From UBA6109 sp964506465 (GTDB taxonomy: Bacteria; Desulfobacterota; Syntrophia; Syntrophales; UBA6109): a DNA stretch of 13,957 bases. Shown here one piece after another: positions 7,453 through 13,957 of the stretch. Within the stretch, counting starts at the first letter, position 1; each line of letters starts with the position of its first letter. Made by a program: the position numbers and the translations under genes. Under the pieces are notes generated by a model. The model made no database searches. It saw only the letters and a list, made by a program, of their open reading frames with translations, and was not told the DNA's origin. The DNA is taken from NCBI GenBank assembly GCA_964506465.1, contig CAZDLM010000073.1:1-13957 (forward strand), given 5' to 3'.

Positions 7453-8316
7453 TCAGCGCTCGACATCCCGCAGGAAATCCCGGACGACGGCGGCGAATAT
7501 CTCCGGCCGCTCGAGCTGGTGAAGATGCGAAGCCAGCGGGATAACGGCCATGCGGGCATTGGGGAAGAGCTGCTGAAAATCCTTCACCGTTTTTACGCCC
7601 GCCTCGTCGCGGTCGCCGCAGGTCAGCAGAACCGGCTGGGCTATTTCCGGAAGCCGCGGCATCAGGTCGTAGTCCTTGAGCTTCCCGGTGATGGTGAATT
7701 CGCTCCTGCCCCACATCGTGTTGTAGACGTCCAGGTTCAGCCTGGACGATGCCTCGCGCAGAGCCGCCGGCCATGGGGAAAGAAGGCAGAGATGCCGCCC
7801 GTAGTAGTCCATCATCGCCGCCTCGTACGCCTCGCCGAAGTCGCCGGTCCTTTCGCCCGTTTCAATCGCCGTCCGGGCCGCCGGCGGCATCCGGGCGATA
7901 TTCCGGCGCTGGTCCGCGTCCCATGCCGGGGAGGAAAGGTAGGGGGCACACAGCAGGACGCCCTTCACCCCGCCGGGCCGTCGGGCCAGCAGATAGGCGC
8001 AGGCCAGCGCGCAGCCCCATGAAAATCCCATCAGGTACAGGTCTTCGAGTTTCAGCGCCGCCCGCACCGCCGCGAGTTCGGCGACGTAGTTTTCCACCGA
8101 ATAGAAATCCTTGTCCGCGGCGCGGTCGCTGTTGCCGCACCCAAGCTGATCGTAGAAATACACGGGTCTGTCTTCCCACAGGGGCTCGAGCCCCTCGCTC
8201 ATGCTGACAAAACCCGGGCCGCCGTGCAGCACGAGAATCGGCGTCTTCCGCCGATCCCCGCCGTGCACGCAGTACCAGATCCTGCCGTTTGCGGTTTCCA
8301 GTTTCCCTTCACGCAT
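7453..8316 (-). CDS. Alpha/beta hydrolase, proline iminopeptidase type (family S33)
   Basis: 287 residues, ATG 8316 with AGGAGG 8 bases upstream. The sequence shows the complete S33 set: oxyanion motif HGGPG (31-35), DQLGCGNSD (56-64, a proline-iminopeptidase hallmark), nucleophile elbow GFSWG with Ser99, catalytic Asp237 in GDRDE and His264 in ASH. A cap domain lies at ~125-205. Enzymes of this family release N-terminal proline or other residues from short peptides; some relatives hydrolyse esters or amides instead. There is no signal peptide, so it should be cytosolic, unlike its operon neighbours. A plausible but unproven role is trimming peptides produced by the exported proteases. Gaps to neighbours are 54 bp (upstream) and 33 bp (downstream). 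Confidence 0.9.
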   Translation of the reverse strand: MREGKLETANGRIWYCVHGGDRRKTPILVLHGGPGFVSMSEGLEPLWEDRPVYFYDQLGCGNSDRAADKDFYSVENYVAELAAVRAALKLEDLYLMGFSWGCALACAYLLARRPGGVKGVLLCAPYLSSPAWDADQRRNIARMPPAARTAIETGERTGDFGEAYEAAMMDYYGRHLCLLSPWPAALREASSRLNLDVYNTMWGRSEFTITGKLKDYDLMPRLPEIAQPVLLTCGDRDEAGVKTVKDFQQLFPNARMAVIPLASHLHQLERPEIFAAVVRDFLRDVER

Positions 8317-8370
8317 CCAAAAATCCTCCTGCGTTTCGCCGGATCGCGGACGGCCTCGCGCCGTCCACCG

Positions 8371-9018
8371 TCAGGGCTTTCCGGGCGCCTGCTGCTTCAG
8401 CGCCTTCATCTTCTTCTGCTTCCGGTATGACGCCAATTCCCGGAAAGACACGATCTTCCGGCCCCGGAATTGCTCGTAGTCGCTGAGGAACGCCTGCGCG
8501 TCCGCATACGGCCCGGCGATGTGCCCCGGGCGTTTCGAGTCCGCGAAGAACCAGGTCTTGCCGCCGCGCTGAAAGCTCGCCAGCCAGTGCAGCCGCAGCG
8601 TGTTCCCGGCGATCTGCACCGGCTCGAACTCGATCATCAGGTATTTCGGATCGCTCTGCGGATCGATGCCCCGGAGCGTCTCAACGGCAAACCGCGTCAG
8701 GTCGACGCATACCCCCGTCTTCTTCTCGAACAATTCAGCCGGTTCGTAGATCGGCGGAGCGGCCTGCGCCGCCCTCTGGGTCTCGGAGAGCCGCATCGCC
8801 CGCGGCGTGTCGTAGGAAAAATTGGCCTCCATCCACCGGCTGATGTCTTCCGGTGTCCGCCAGCCGGCCAAGGCCTTCGCATAGGAGCCGGCCGCCGGGG
8901 ACTCAACGGCTGAAGGGCCTGGCTGCTGCGGCGCATCGGGCAAACGTTCCGCGCCGGAAGCGCCGCCGGAAAAGCCGGCCAGGCAAAGAAACAATAAAAG
9001 CGCGAGCGCCTTGCGCAT
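8371..9018 (-). CDS. Exported transglutaminase-like cysteine peptidase
   Basis: 215 residues. I chose ATG 9018 because GGGAGG lies 8 bases upstream and the hydrophobic signal peptide (MRKALALLLFLCLAGFSGGA) then starts at once; an in-frame ATG at 9048 would add ten charged residues. The mature part has a transglutaminase-fold triad in the right order: Cys104 in TGVCVDLTRFA, His144 in LRLHWLASF and Asp160 in WFFADSKRPG. The preceding RWMEANFSYD segment is also typical. Bacterial proteins with this fold are mostly proteases or amidases rather than crosslinkers. The C-terminus is very basic. Second gene of the operon, 48 bp after the CHAT gene. The likely location is the periplasm; the substrate is unknown. 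Confidence 0.82.
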   Translation of the reverse strand: MRKALALLLFLCLAGFSGGASGAERLPDAPQQPGPSAVESPAAGSYAKALAGWRTPEDISRWMEANFSYDTPRAMRLSETQRAAQAAPPIYEPAELFEKKTGVCVDLTRFAVETLRGIDPQSDPKYLMIEFEPVQIAGNTLRLHWLASFQRGGKTWFFADSKRPGHIAGPYADAQAFLSDYEQFRGRKIVSFRELASYRKQKKMKALKQQAPGKP

Positions 9019-9066
9019 TCTGTTTTCCTCCCTATCGCCACGATGCATGGGAATGCCGTCACTCGG

Positions 9067-11349
9067 TCAGTCGGCATTTCCCGTCAACTGAAACGCGGCC
9101 CAGTAAAACGGGTGGGGATATCGGCTTCTCGTCTCCAGCATGGCCGACCGCAGGGCCTCGCGTTTGTCGGCATCTTTCAAACGGGAATAGAAGCCCGTCA
9201 TCAGGTGTGAAGTCGCCAGATCATCCACCTTCCAGAGACTCGTGACGATGGAGCGGCTTCCGGCATAGAGGAATCCCCGGGTCAATCCGACCACGTCGTC
9301 GCCGTTGACGACCTTCCCCAGGCCCGTCTCGCAGGCGCTCAGCGTCACCAGGTCGGCGTGAAGCTTCATGGAATAGAGCTTGTCGACCGTCAGCCTGCCG
9401 TCGTTTTCCGCATCCCCGGCCAGGAGCAGGGCGGAATTGAGGGGCCTGTCCGCGTCGAATTCCCCGTGGGTGGCGAAGTGGATGTAGCGGAATCCGCCGC
9501 CGTATCGGTTCAGCGCCGTTTCGGTCGCCTCCCTCCTCAGCAGCACCCGCGAATTCGGCCGTGTCCGGGAAACGGCGACCGCCTCGTTCTGGGCAAAGGC
9601 GAGATCCAGCTTCGGATCACCCAGGTCGGGATTTCCGAAAGCCAGGATGCCTCCCGACTTTGCCGGCTTCTCCCCCTGCAGGTACTTGAGGACGCCGGCG
9701 CTGGGCAGCATGCGGACGGCGTGGCGCTCGACGACGTAGCCCGCATCGCCGCGCAGCGCATAAAAGGGAATGTAATGGAGCACGCCGTGGGGAACGACGA
9801 TCAGCTTCGGGGTCTTCAGGAATTCTTCCAGCGGCCGGAAAAGTCTGCCGTACAGCCTTCCGGCGATCGCCTCATGCCGGTCCGCGGAAACGTCGGCGAG
9901 GGCCCTGCGGAATTCCCGGATGTCCTCCATGAGCCCGGCGGTTTCCATGCGGACCGCCGACAGCCGCTGCGGCGTCAAAACAAAGGCGTACAGGTCATTC
10001 CCCGCATAGTAGTACTCGACCAGCGTTTCGCCGGCCGGGATGAGCTTCTGGATTTCCCCGGCGGACACCGAGGGGACGCTCACGAGCGAGGCGAGTTCGC
10101 CCGCCTGTCTCGTCAACTGCTCCCTCGTCCTGACCATCACGCTCCGCGTGCCGCCCTTCGGAGAAGCGCCCTCCCGCGCGAGGGCGTCCCGTTCCGCCGC
10201 CCCCTGCATGGCGAGCAGCTCCCGGACCTTTTGCTCGTCGCCGGTCCGGACGGCGAAATCCGTCTTGGCGGCCAGCATGTCCACCAGCGCCCGCGCCTTG
10301 CTGCGCTCGACATACTCGAAGGCCTCCCGGTTCAGGCCCCGGCTGAACAGCGCCTTGATCAGGGTCTCGTACACCCTCTGCTTGTCTCCGAAGAAACCGA
10401 TCTTGGCGCTCTCCGTGGCGATGGTGGAGCGCTGCAGCTCGATTTCGTCCACCGCCTTCCTGAGCAGTTCGACGCCCTCGTCATGCCGCTTCTGCGCCAG
10501 CCGGATCGACCCGAGATCGGCCAGGGAGAAATAGTACATGTCGGCGCTTTCCGAGATCTTGGGCGCGGCGAGCAGCAGCGCATAGGATTCCTCGGCGGCG
10601 CGAAGGTTCCCGGATTCGTAGGAGGCCTTCGCCTTGACGAAGTCCATGGTGAGCCTGCTGTAGGAGAAACGGTGGCCGGGAAGGCCGCTCCACCATTTCC
10701 CGTCGAAGATTCCCTCATGCCGGCTGCACAGGGACAGGACGTCGGCGTAGTTTTTCAGGGCGAAGGCGATGCGGATCTTCTGGAGCTGGCGGTAGGGCTC
10801 GAAGACGTAGCCGCGCAGGACGGACATGGAATACCCTTCCAGCCGGTCATACATCTCCTGCGCCTTGGCGCGCCTGCCCGAGGCGGCGTAGGCAAGCCCC
10901 AGATCGCCCATGATGTCGATGGCGACGGCATCCATGCCCGTGAACATGGAAAACCCGCCCTCTTCGGCGAGGCGGTACGCCTTCTCCCCGTAAGCGACCG
11001 CCTTCTCGAAGTCGCCGGTGTCGAGGTAGGTCTGGAGTTTGATGAGGTAGGCCTGAACCTTCATGATCTCTGGCGTGATGATCTGTCCGTTGGCATTCAT
11101 CTCCCGCCGGTCCCGCCTCTCCAGCTCGTCGGCGCAGGCCAGGGATTTCTGATAGTTCCGCAGGGCGAGGAAGGAAGGGCACAGGTAGTACAGATCGAAG
11201 CTCTTCAGCGTCCGGTGTCCTTCCCGGACGTCGAACTCCCGGATCATGGCGGCGTGGTCGCCCGCCGCATAGTACTGCTGCGCCTTGCTCATGCATCCGC
11301 CGAGGGTGAAGGAGGCCATAAGAAGGAAGAGCAGCATTTTCTTCGGCAT
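9067..11349 (-). CDS. TPR-CHAT protease lipoprotein
   Basis: 760 residues from ATG 11349 (GAGGG 8 bases upstream). A longer frame from TTG 11427 is rejected because it starts in the promoter. The N-terminus MPKKMLLFLLMASFTLGGC is a lipoprotein signal (Cys19). Residues ~25-400 are alpha-helical with TPR-like units (for example YLDTGDFEKAVAYGEKAYRLA and LGLAYAASGRRAKAQEMYDRL). A CHAT domain fills ~470-755, with the catalytic dyad His628 in HFATHGEFD and Cys673 in LSACETGLG, then GDDVVGLTRGFLYAG and SLWKVDD. CHAT is a caspase-fold (clan CD) peptidase related to separase; TPR-CHAT proteins cleave or activate partners bound by the TPR part. Here it would be tethered outside the cytoplasm. First gene of the operon, with a promoter at 11398-11427. 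Confidence 0.92.
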   Translation of the reverse strand: MPKKMLLFLLMASFTLGGCMSKAQQYYAAGDHAAMIREFDVREGHRTLKSFDLYYLCPSFLALRNYQKSLACADELERRDRREMNANGQIITPEIMKVQAYLIKLQTYLDTGDFEKAVAYGEKAYRLAEEGGFSMFTGMDAVAIDIMGDLGLAYAASGRRAKAQEMYDRLEGYSMSVLRGYVFEPYRQLQKIRIAFALKNYADVLSLCSRHEGIFDGKWWSGLPGHRFSYSRLTMDFVKAKASYESGNLRAAEESYALLLAAPKISESADMYYFSLADLGSIRLAQKRHDEGVELLRKAVDEIELQRSTIATESAKIGFFGDKQRVYETLIKALFSRGLNREAFEYVERSKARALVDMLAAKTDFAVRTGDEQKVRELLAMQGAAERDALAREGASPKGGTRSVMVRTREQLTRQAGELASLVSVPSVSAGEIQKLIPAGETLVEYYYAGNDLYAFVLTPQRLSAVRMETAGLMEDIREFRRALADVSADRHEAIAGRLYGRLFRPLEEFLKTPKLIVVPHGVLHYIPFYALRGDAGYVVERHAVRMLPSAGVLKYLQGEKPAKSGGILAFGNPDLGDPKLDLAFAQNEAVAVSRTRPNSRVLLRREATETALNRYGGGFRYIHFATHGEFDADRPLNSALLLAGDAENDGRLTVDKLYSMKLHADLVTLSACETGLGKVVNGDDVVGLTRGFLYAGSRSIVTSLWKVDDLATSHLMTGFYSRLKDADKREALRSAMLETRSRYPHPFYWAAFQLTGNAD

Positions 11350-11357
11350 GGAGAGTT

Positions 11358-11362
11358 CCCTC
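11358..11362 (-). promoter_or_regulatory. Ribosome binding site deciding the CHAT start
   Basis: Minus-strand GAGGG with an 8-base spacer to ATG 11349. It fits the lipoprotein start and argues against the upstream TTG at 11427. Confidence 0.55.
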
Positions 11363-11397
11363 GGCTGTTCTCGAAGCGATCCGAATTTCCGGCAAGA

Positions 11398-11427
11398 ACT
11401 ATACAAAAGAACCGGTTCCGCCGTCAA
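11398..11427 (-). promoter_or_regulatory. Sigma70-type promoter of the CHAT operon
   Basis: Read on the minus strand: TTGACG (11427-11422), an 18-base spacer, TATAGT (11403-11398). It gives a leader of about 40 bases before ATG 11349. It resembles the promoter at 2010-2037, which uses the same -35 hexamer. Confidence 0.65.
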
Positions 11428-11556
11428 TGAAACATAGTCCGGGGATGCGGGCGCCTGTCAGCAGCCGCGACGGGCGTTTCCCTGCGGACGGGCGCCGGGG
11501 GGGGCGATGCGGGAAGACAGCGGGGCAAAACGGCATCCGCGGCGGCCGGGCTTGAC

Positions 11557-11636
11557 ATTCGGCGGAAATGGGGGCATGTCAGGGCCCTGCCGTGATTCGG
11601 CAGAATATATCTTGATCCGATACGATTCGGCGGAAT
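11557..11636. repeat. Three copies of an ATTCGGC(G/A)GAA dyad element, possible operator
   Basis: Copies at 11557-11568 (ATTCGGCGGAAA), 11595-11606 (ATTCGGCAGAAT) and 11625-11636 (ATTCGGCGGAAT). Each is an imperfect dyad, ATTC-N4-GAAT. The start-to-start spacing is 38 and 30 bases. The last copy ends 7 bases before ATG 11643 and overlaps its ribosome site. The first overlaps a TTGACA at 11552-11557, which has no good -10 partner. No other clear promoter was found for the plus-strand MFS gene in this 293-bp divergent region. Confidence 0.5.
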
Positions 11637-11642
11637 GGACAT

Positions 11643-12905
11643 ATGAAAACGGTGGGTCCGGAAGGCGCTCCGGAAAGCACGGCGCAGAATTCCCGTTATG
11701 CCTGGGTGATCGTAGGGAGCCTGTGGCTGGTTCACGTTCTGAACTTCATGAACTTCTCCAGCTTCGGCATCCTGGCGCCGCTCATCAAGCAAGATCTCCA
11801 GCTCTCATCGTTTCAGATCGGATTCCTCATATCCGCCCTGTCCGTCGGGTCCGTAGTCTTCCAGATGCCGGCGGGACTGGTCGTCGATTCCGTCGGCGTG
11901 CGCCGGATGCTGACCCTCGCGGTTGTCGGAATCGGCTTCTTCCTCGTCTTGTTTTCCCTGACGCCTTCCTTTGCGATCGGTTCAGCAATCCTCATACTCT
12001 ACGGCGGGGCGAACGGCATCGTCGGCCCCGCTGCGGCCAAGTGCGTCGTGGACTGGTTTCCCAGCGTGGGCCGGGCCACGGCCATGGGCGTCAAACAGAC
12101 GGGCGTCAACTTCGGCGGCATCTTTGCGGGGATTCTTCTGCCCGTGATCGTAATCTTCTTTACCTGGCGTCAGGGACTCCTGGTGATCGGACTCGTCGAA
12201 ATCGCCGCGGCGATCCCGATCTACATGCTGCTTAGGGAATCGCCGGTCCGGGCAAAAGCCCCCCGGACTTCCCTCGCGTGGGGGAAAATCGCGCGTCTGG
12301 CAATGCAGCGGGACATGCTGATTCTGGGCGGAATCGGATTCTGCTTCATGGCCGGCCAGTTCTGCTTTTCCACCTACCTCATCCTGTTCCTGAACCAGGA
12401 GATGGCCTACTCTCTTGTCCGGGCGGGGCAGTACTACGCCGTTTCTTTTCTCGCCGGGGCCGCCGCCCGTGTCCTCTGGAGCATGGCGAGCGATTATCTC
12501 CTGTCCGGACGGCGCAAGGCGGTCCTCTTCCTGATCGCGCTGATCCTCTTTCTTTCTTCGCTTGCGCTGGTCGTGATCTCCTTCTTCCCCGTCTTTTCGC
12601 CTTTCCTGATTGCCGTCATCCTCGCCTTCGGAGTGAGCGGAATCGGCTGGAATGCCATCTACCTGACGATCCTGGGAGAATTGGTGGACAGGGATTCGAC
12701 CGCGCTGGCGACCGGCGTGGGTTACGGATACAGTTTTCTGGGGAGCCTGGCGGCGCCCCCTCTTTTCGGCCTGATAGCGGACAGGACCGGCACGTACGGC
12801 TGGTCCTGGCTTTTCCTGGTCCTGTGCGCGGGGACCATTATGCTTCTCATGATCTTCTACCGGGAGAATCCCTCGGCGGGCGGGAAAACGGGCACGCGTT
12901 CCTGA
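11643..12905 (+). CDS. MFS transporter, substrate unknown
   Basis: 420 residues with 12 predicted membrane helices. Motif A after helix 2 is canonical (GLVVDSVGVRRML, ~78-90), and helix 5 has the Gly-rich GVKQTGVNFGGIFAG. A central cytoplasmic loop (RESPVRAKAPR...) separates the halves, and the C-half loop is SDYLLSGRRKAV. These features place it in the major facilitator superfamily; subgroup and substrate are not clear, and it is only distantly like the monocarboxylate-type carrier at 3852. The start is the only reasonable ATG, with a weak GGAATGG ribosome site that overlaps the third dyad element, so translation or transcription may be blocked by a regulator bound there. It is convergent with the MoaE-like gene, with a 31-bp gap and no obvious terminator. 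Confidence 0.9.
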   Translation: MKTVGPEGAPESTAQNSRYAWVIVGSLWLVHVLNFMNFSSFGILAPLIKQDLQLSSFQIGFLISALSVGSVVFQMPAGLVVDSVGVRRMLTLAVVGIGFFLVLFSLTPSFAIGSAILILYGGANGIVGPAAAKCVVDWFPSVGRATAMGVKQTGVNFGGIFAGILLPVIVIFFTWRQGLLVIGLVEIAAAIPIYMLLRESPVRAKAPRTSLAWGKIARLAMQRDMLILGGIGFCFMAGQFCFSTYLILFLNQEMAYSLVRAGQYYAVSFLAGAAARVLWSMASDYLLSGRRKAVLFLIALILFLSSLALVVISFFPVFSPFLIAVILAFGVSGIGWNAIYLTILGELVDRDSTALATGVGYGYSFLGSLAAPPLFGLIADRTGTYGWSWLFLVLCAGTIMLLMIFYRENPSAGGKTGTRS

Positions 12906-12936
12906 CCGCGTTTCCGCGCACTTCGCCCGGCGGCCT

Positions 12937-13290
12937 TCAGGGCATCTCGCGTTTGCAGGTGACCTCGGCCTTGATGCGATTGACCGTTTCGATCATCGCC
13001 GCAAAGACGTTCTCGCGGAAGTCGCCGGCAACCACAACGTACATGACATCCTCGCCGACTCCCAGCGTCCCCTCGTTCACCTCCGCCAGCGCCTCCACGA
13101 TGCCGGGCATCTTCTTCGTTTCCGCCATGATCGCGGCGAGACGCCCGCGGTCGGCCGTCACCTCGACCTGCGAGACAGGCGATCCGTCCCGCGACGTCCC
13201 GCGGACGACGCCGTTGTGGCAGAGGATCATCCCCGCCTTCGGGTAGTCCGGATGCTTCTTGACCCTTTCGATCAACGTTGCTAGACTCAT
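12937..13290 (-). CDS. moaE: Short MoaE-like protein (molybdopterin synthase large subunit family)
   Basis: 117 residues; ATG 13290 with GAGG 6 bases upstream. The sequence fits the MoaE core: AGMILCHNGVVRGTSRDG (18-36), GVGEDVMYVVVAGDFRENVF (77-96), and a final helix IETVNRIKAEVTCKRE where Lys113 could match the catalytic Lys region of the classical WKKE motif. Molybdopterin synthase adds two sulfurs to precursor Z, with MoaD as the sulfur donor. The protein is shorter than the ~150-residue E. coli MoaE and lacks the usual WKKE tail, so it belongs to a divergent short branch whose activity I cannot confirm. No moaD or other cofactor gene is next to it. It is divergent from the dciA-like gene, with 60 bp between them. 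Confidence 0.75.
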   Translation of the reverse strand: MSLATLIERVKKHPDYPKAGMILCHNGVVRGTSRDGSPVSQVEVTADRGRLAAIMAETKKMPGIVEALAEVNEGTLGVGEDVMYVVVAGDFRENVFAAMIETVNRIKAEVTCKREMP

Positions 13291-13350
13291 GACAACCTCG
13301 CTTTCTCTCGCAGGTCCACCCTGCGATTAAGATACGACGGTGCGGAAACC

Positions 13351-13857
13351 ATGGCAAGACGCACAAGAAAAAAACGATCCCTGCAGCGCCTGGGCGACGT
13401 GCTCGCCGCCGCCCTCCGGAAGAGAAGCATCTTCCTGGCGCTGCCGGACCGGGACCTGGCAGCCGCTTGGGCCAAGGCGGTTGGCCCCGTCATCTCCGCC
13501 CAGACCCGGATCGACCGGCGCTCGGGCGATACCCTCTACGTGAAGATTTCCGGCCCCGCCTGGATGCACCAGCTCCATTTTCTCAAGGAGGAAATCCTCG
13601 CGAAGCTCAACAGCGGCTCCTCCGACCCGCCCCTCAACAACCTGCGCTTCTTTATCGGCGACGTCGGCGCCTCCCTTGCGGCAAAAACACCCCGGCCGGC
13701 CGAACCGTCCTCCGCGCCTCTCAGGGCGCGCGACCGCAGGATGATCGAGGAGAGCCTCGATCCGGTTTCCGACTTCGAACTGAAGGAAATCCTCCGCCGG
13801 GTCATGACACGGGAGATCGGCCGGCGCCGCTCTCTGGAGAAGAAGACCCGCTCATGA
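13351..13857 (+). CDS. dciA: DciA (DUF721) family protein, likely replicative helicase loader
   Basis: 168 residues. The domain (~10-105) has the DUF721 pattern: a basic start with RLGDVLAAAL, then AAAWAKAVGPVISAQTR (Trp40), the beta-strand pair SGDTLYVKISGPAWMHQL (Trp71), a helix ending EEILAKLN, and LRFFIGDVG. DciA binds DnaB and helps load it at the origin in most bacteria that lack DnaC. The basic N-terminus and the charged C-terminal tail (~110-168, ending in RRRSLEKK) are common variable parts. The ribosome site is weak (GCGGAAACC before ATG 13351), so the start is less certain than the domain. It is followed by 48 bp and then a strong promoter for the next gene, so it is probably transcribed alone. 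Confidence 0.82.
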   Translation: MARRTRKKRSLQRLGDVLAAALRKRSIFLALPDRDLAAAWAKAVGPVISAQTRIDRRSGDTLYVKISGPAWMHQLHFLKEEILAKLNSGSSDPPLNNLRFFIGDVGASLAAKTPRPAEPSSAPLRARDRRMIEESLDPVSDFELKEILRRVMTREIGRRRSLEKKTRS

Positions 13858-13878
13858 AATCCGCTTTATCCCCGCGCG

Positions 13879-13904
13879 CGACAGTATCCGCCCGCCAGTA
13901 TCCG
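13879..13904 (+). repeat. Tandem 12-bp repeat next to a promoter
   Basis: CGACAGTATCCG (13879-13890) and CGCCAGTATCCG (13893-13904) match at 11 of 12 bases with 14-base spacing. The second copy ends one base before the -35 box at 13906, an activator-like position. Confidence 0.5.
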
Positions 13905-13905
13905 A

Positions 13906-13934
13906 TTGACAGCCGATGCCGCTTTTCTTATACT
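13906..13934 (+). promoter_or_regulatory. Near-consensus sigma70 promoter for a gene beyond the right edge
   Basis: TTGACA (13906-13911), a 17-base spacer and TATACT (13929-13934). The only mismatch to consensus is one base of the -10 box. The gene it drives lies past the window end. Confidence 0.8.
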
Positions 13935-13957
13935 CTCGCTCCCTCGCAAAGGGAAGA

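Noticed and set aside
11350..11427. N-terminal extension of the CHAT protein from a TTG at 11427
   Set aside because: It would place 26 residues before a proper lipoprotein signal, and it coincides with the promoter -35 box.
9358..11430. Very long plus-strand frame (690 codons) opposite the CHAT gene
   Set aside because: It is an antisense shadow caused by high GC and third-position bias. Its translation is rich in Arg, Gly, Asp and His without domains, while the minus strand encodes a recognisable TPR-CHAT protein.
11469..11494. GACGGGCG present twice, 18 bases apart
   Set aside because: Short GC-rich match in a GC-rich intergenic region; no link to a promoter or dyad.
11580..11589. Perfect palindrome CAGGGCCCTG between the dyad elements
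   Set aside because: A single 10-bp GC-rich palindrome is expected by chance at this base composition, and it is not repeated.
12906..12936. Possible shared terminator between the convergent MFS and MoaE-like genes
   Set aside because: Only short GC-rich pairings and no T-run on either strand.
12278..13246. 322-codon plus-strand frame overlapping the end of the MFS gene and the MoaE-like gene
   Set aside because: Out-of-phase shadow with an Arg/Pro-rich translation. Both overlapped genes have clear family signatures.

Overview
The window is a GC-rich bacterial chromosome segment, probably from a Desulfobacterota-type organism (the former Deltaproteobacteria). This rests on inference from the mix of a short MoaE-like protein, a DciA-type protein, a DUF4197 protein, monocarboxylate-type MFS carriers and clan CD lipoprotein peptidases; there is no rRNA or other taxonomic marker. 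Two 10-base N runs (4500-4509 and 5551-5560) show that this is a scaffolded draft, probably a metagenome assembly.

Left part (1-3851): a caspase-domain lipoprotein with two tandem CARDB-like repeats runs off the left edge on the minus strand. It has its own sigma70-type promoter at 2010-2037. Next come the 3' remnant of an MFS transporter on the plus strand (2201-2503) and, convergent with it, a polytopic membrane protein of unknown function (2514-3647, minus).

Middle (3852-11349, all minus): a monocarboxylate-type MFS carrier with a strong promoter and a terminator, preceded by what looks like one operon of five genes read from 11349 down to 5307. In order these are a TPR-CHAT protease lipoprotein, a transglutaminase-like exported cysteine peptidase, a proline-iminopeptidase-type alpha/beta hydrolase, a DUF4185 beta-propeller lipoprotein, and a DUF4197 protein interrupted by the assembly gap. 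Gaps between the genes are 33-65 bp. A sigma70-type promoter lies at 11398-11427 and a hairpin plus T-run at 5234-5256. Four of the five products carry export signals, two of them with lipoboxes, so the unit appears to act mainly in the periplasm or at the outer membrane.

Right part (11350-13957): a 293-bp divergent intergenic region holds three copies of an ATTC-N4-GAAT-like element. A second complete MFS carrier follows (11643-12905, plus), then a short MoaE-like gene on the minus strand, and divergently from it a DciA (DUF721) family gene. At the right edge is a near-consensus promoter preceded by a short tandem repeat, driving a gene outside the window.

The most distinctive theme is two different clan CD (caspase-fold) peptidases, both predicted lipoproteins, within 12 kb. 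One of them leads an operon of further peptidase-like and beta-propeller proteins. Whether they form one system cannot be decided from sequence alone. No CRISPR array, tRNA, rRNA or insertion sequence was seen.
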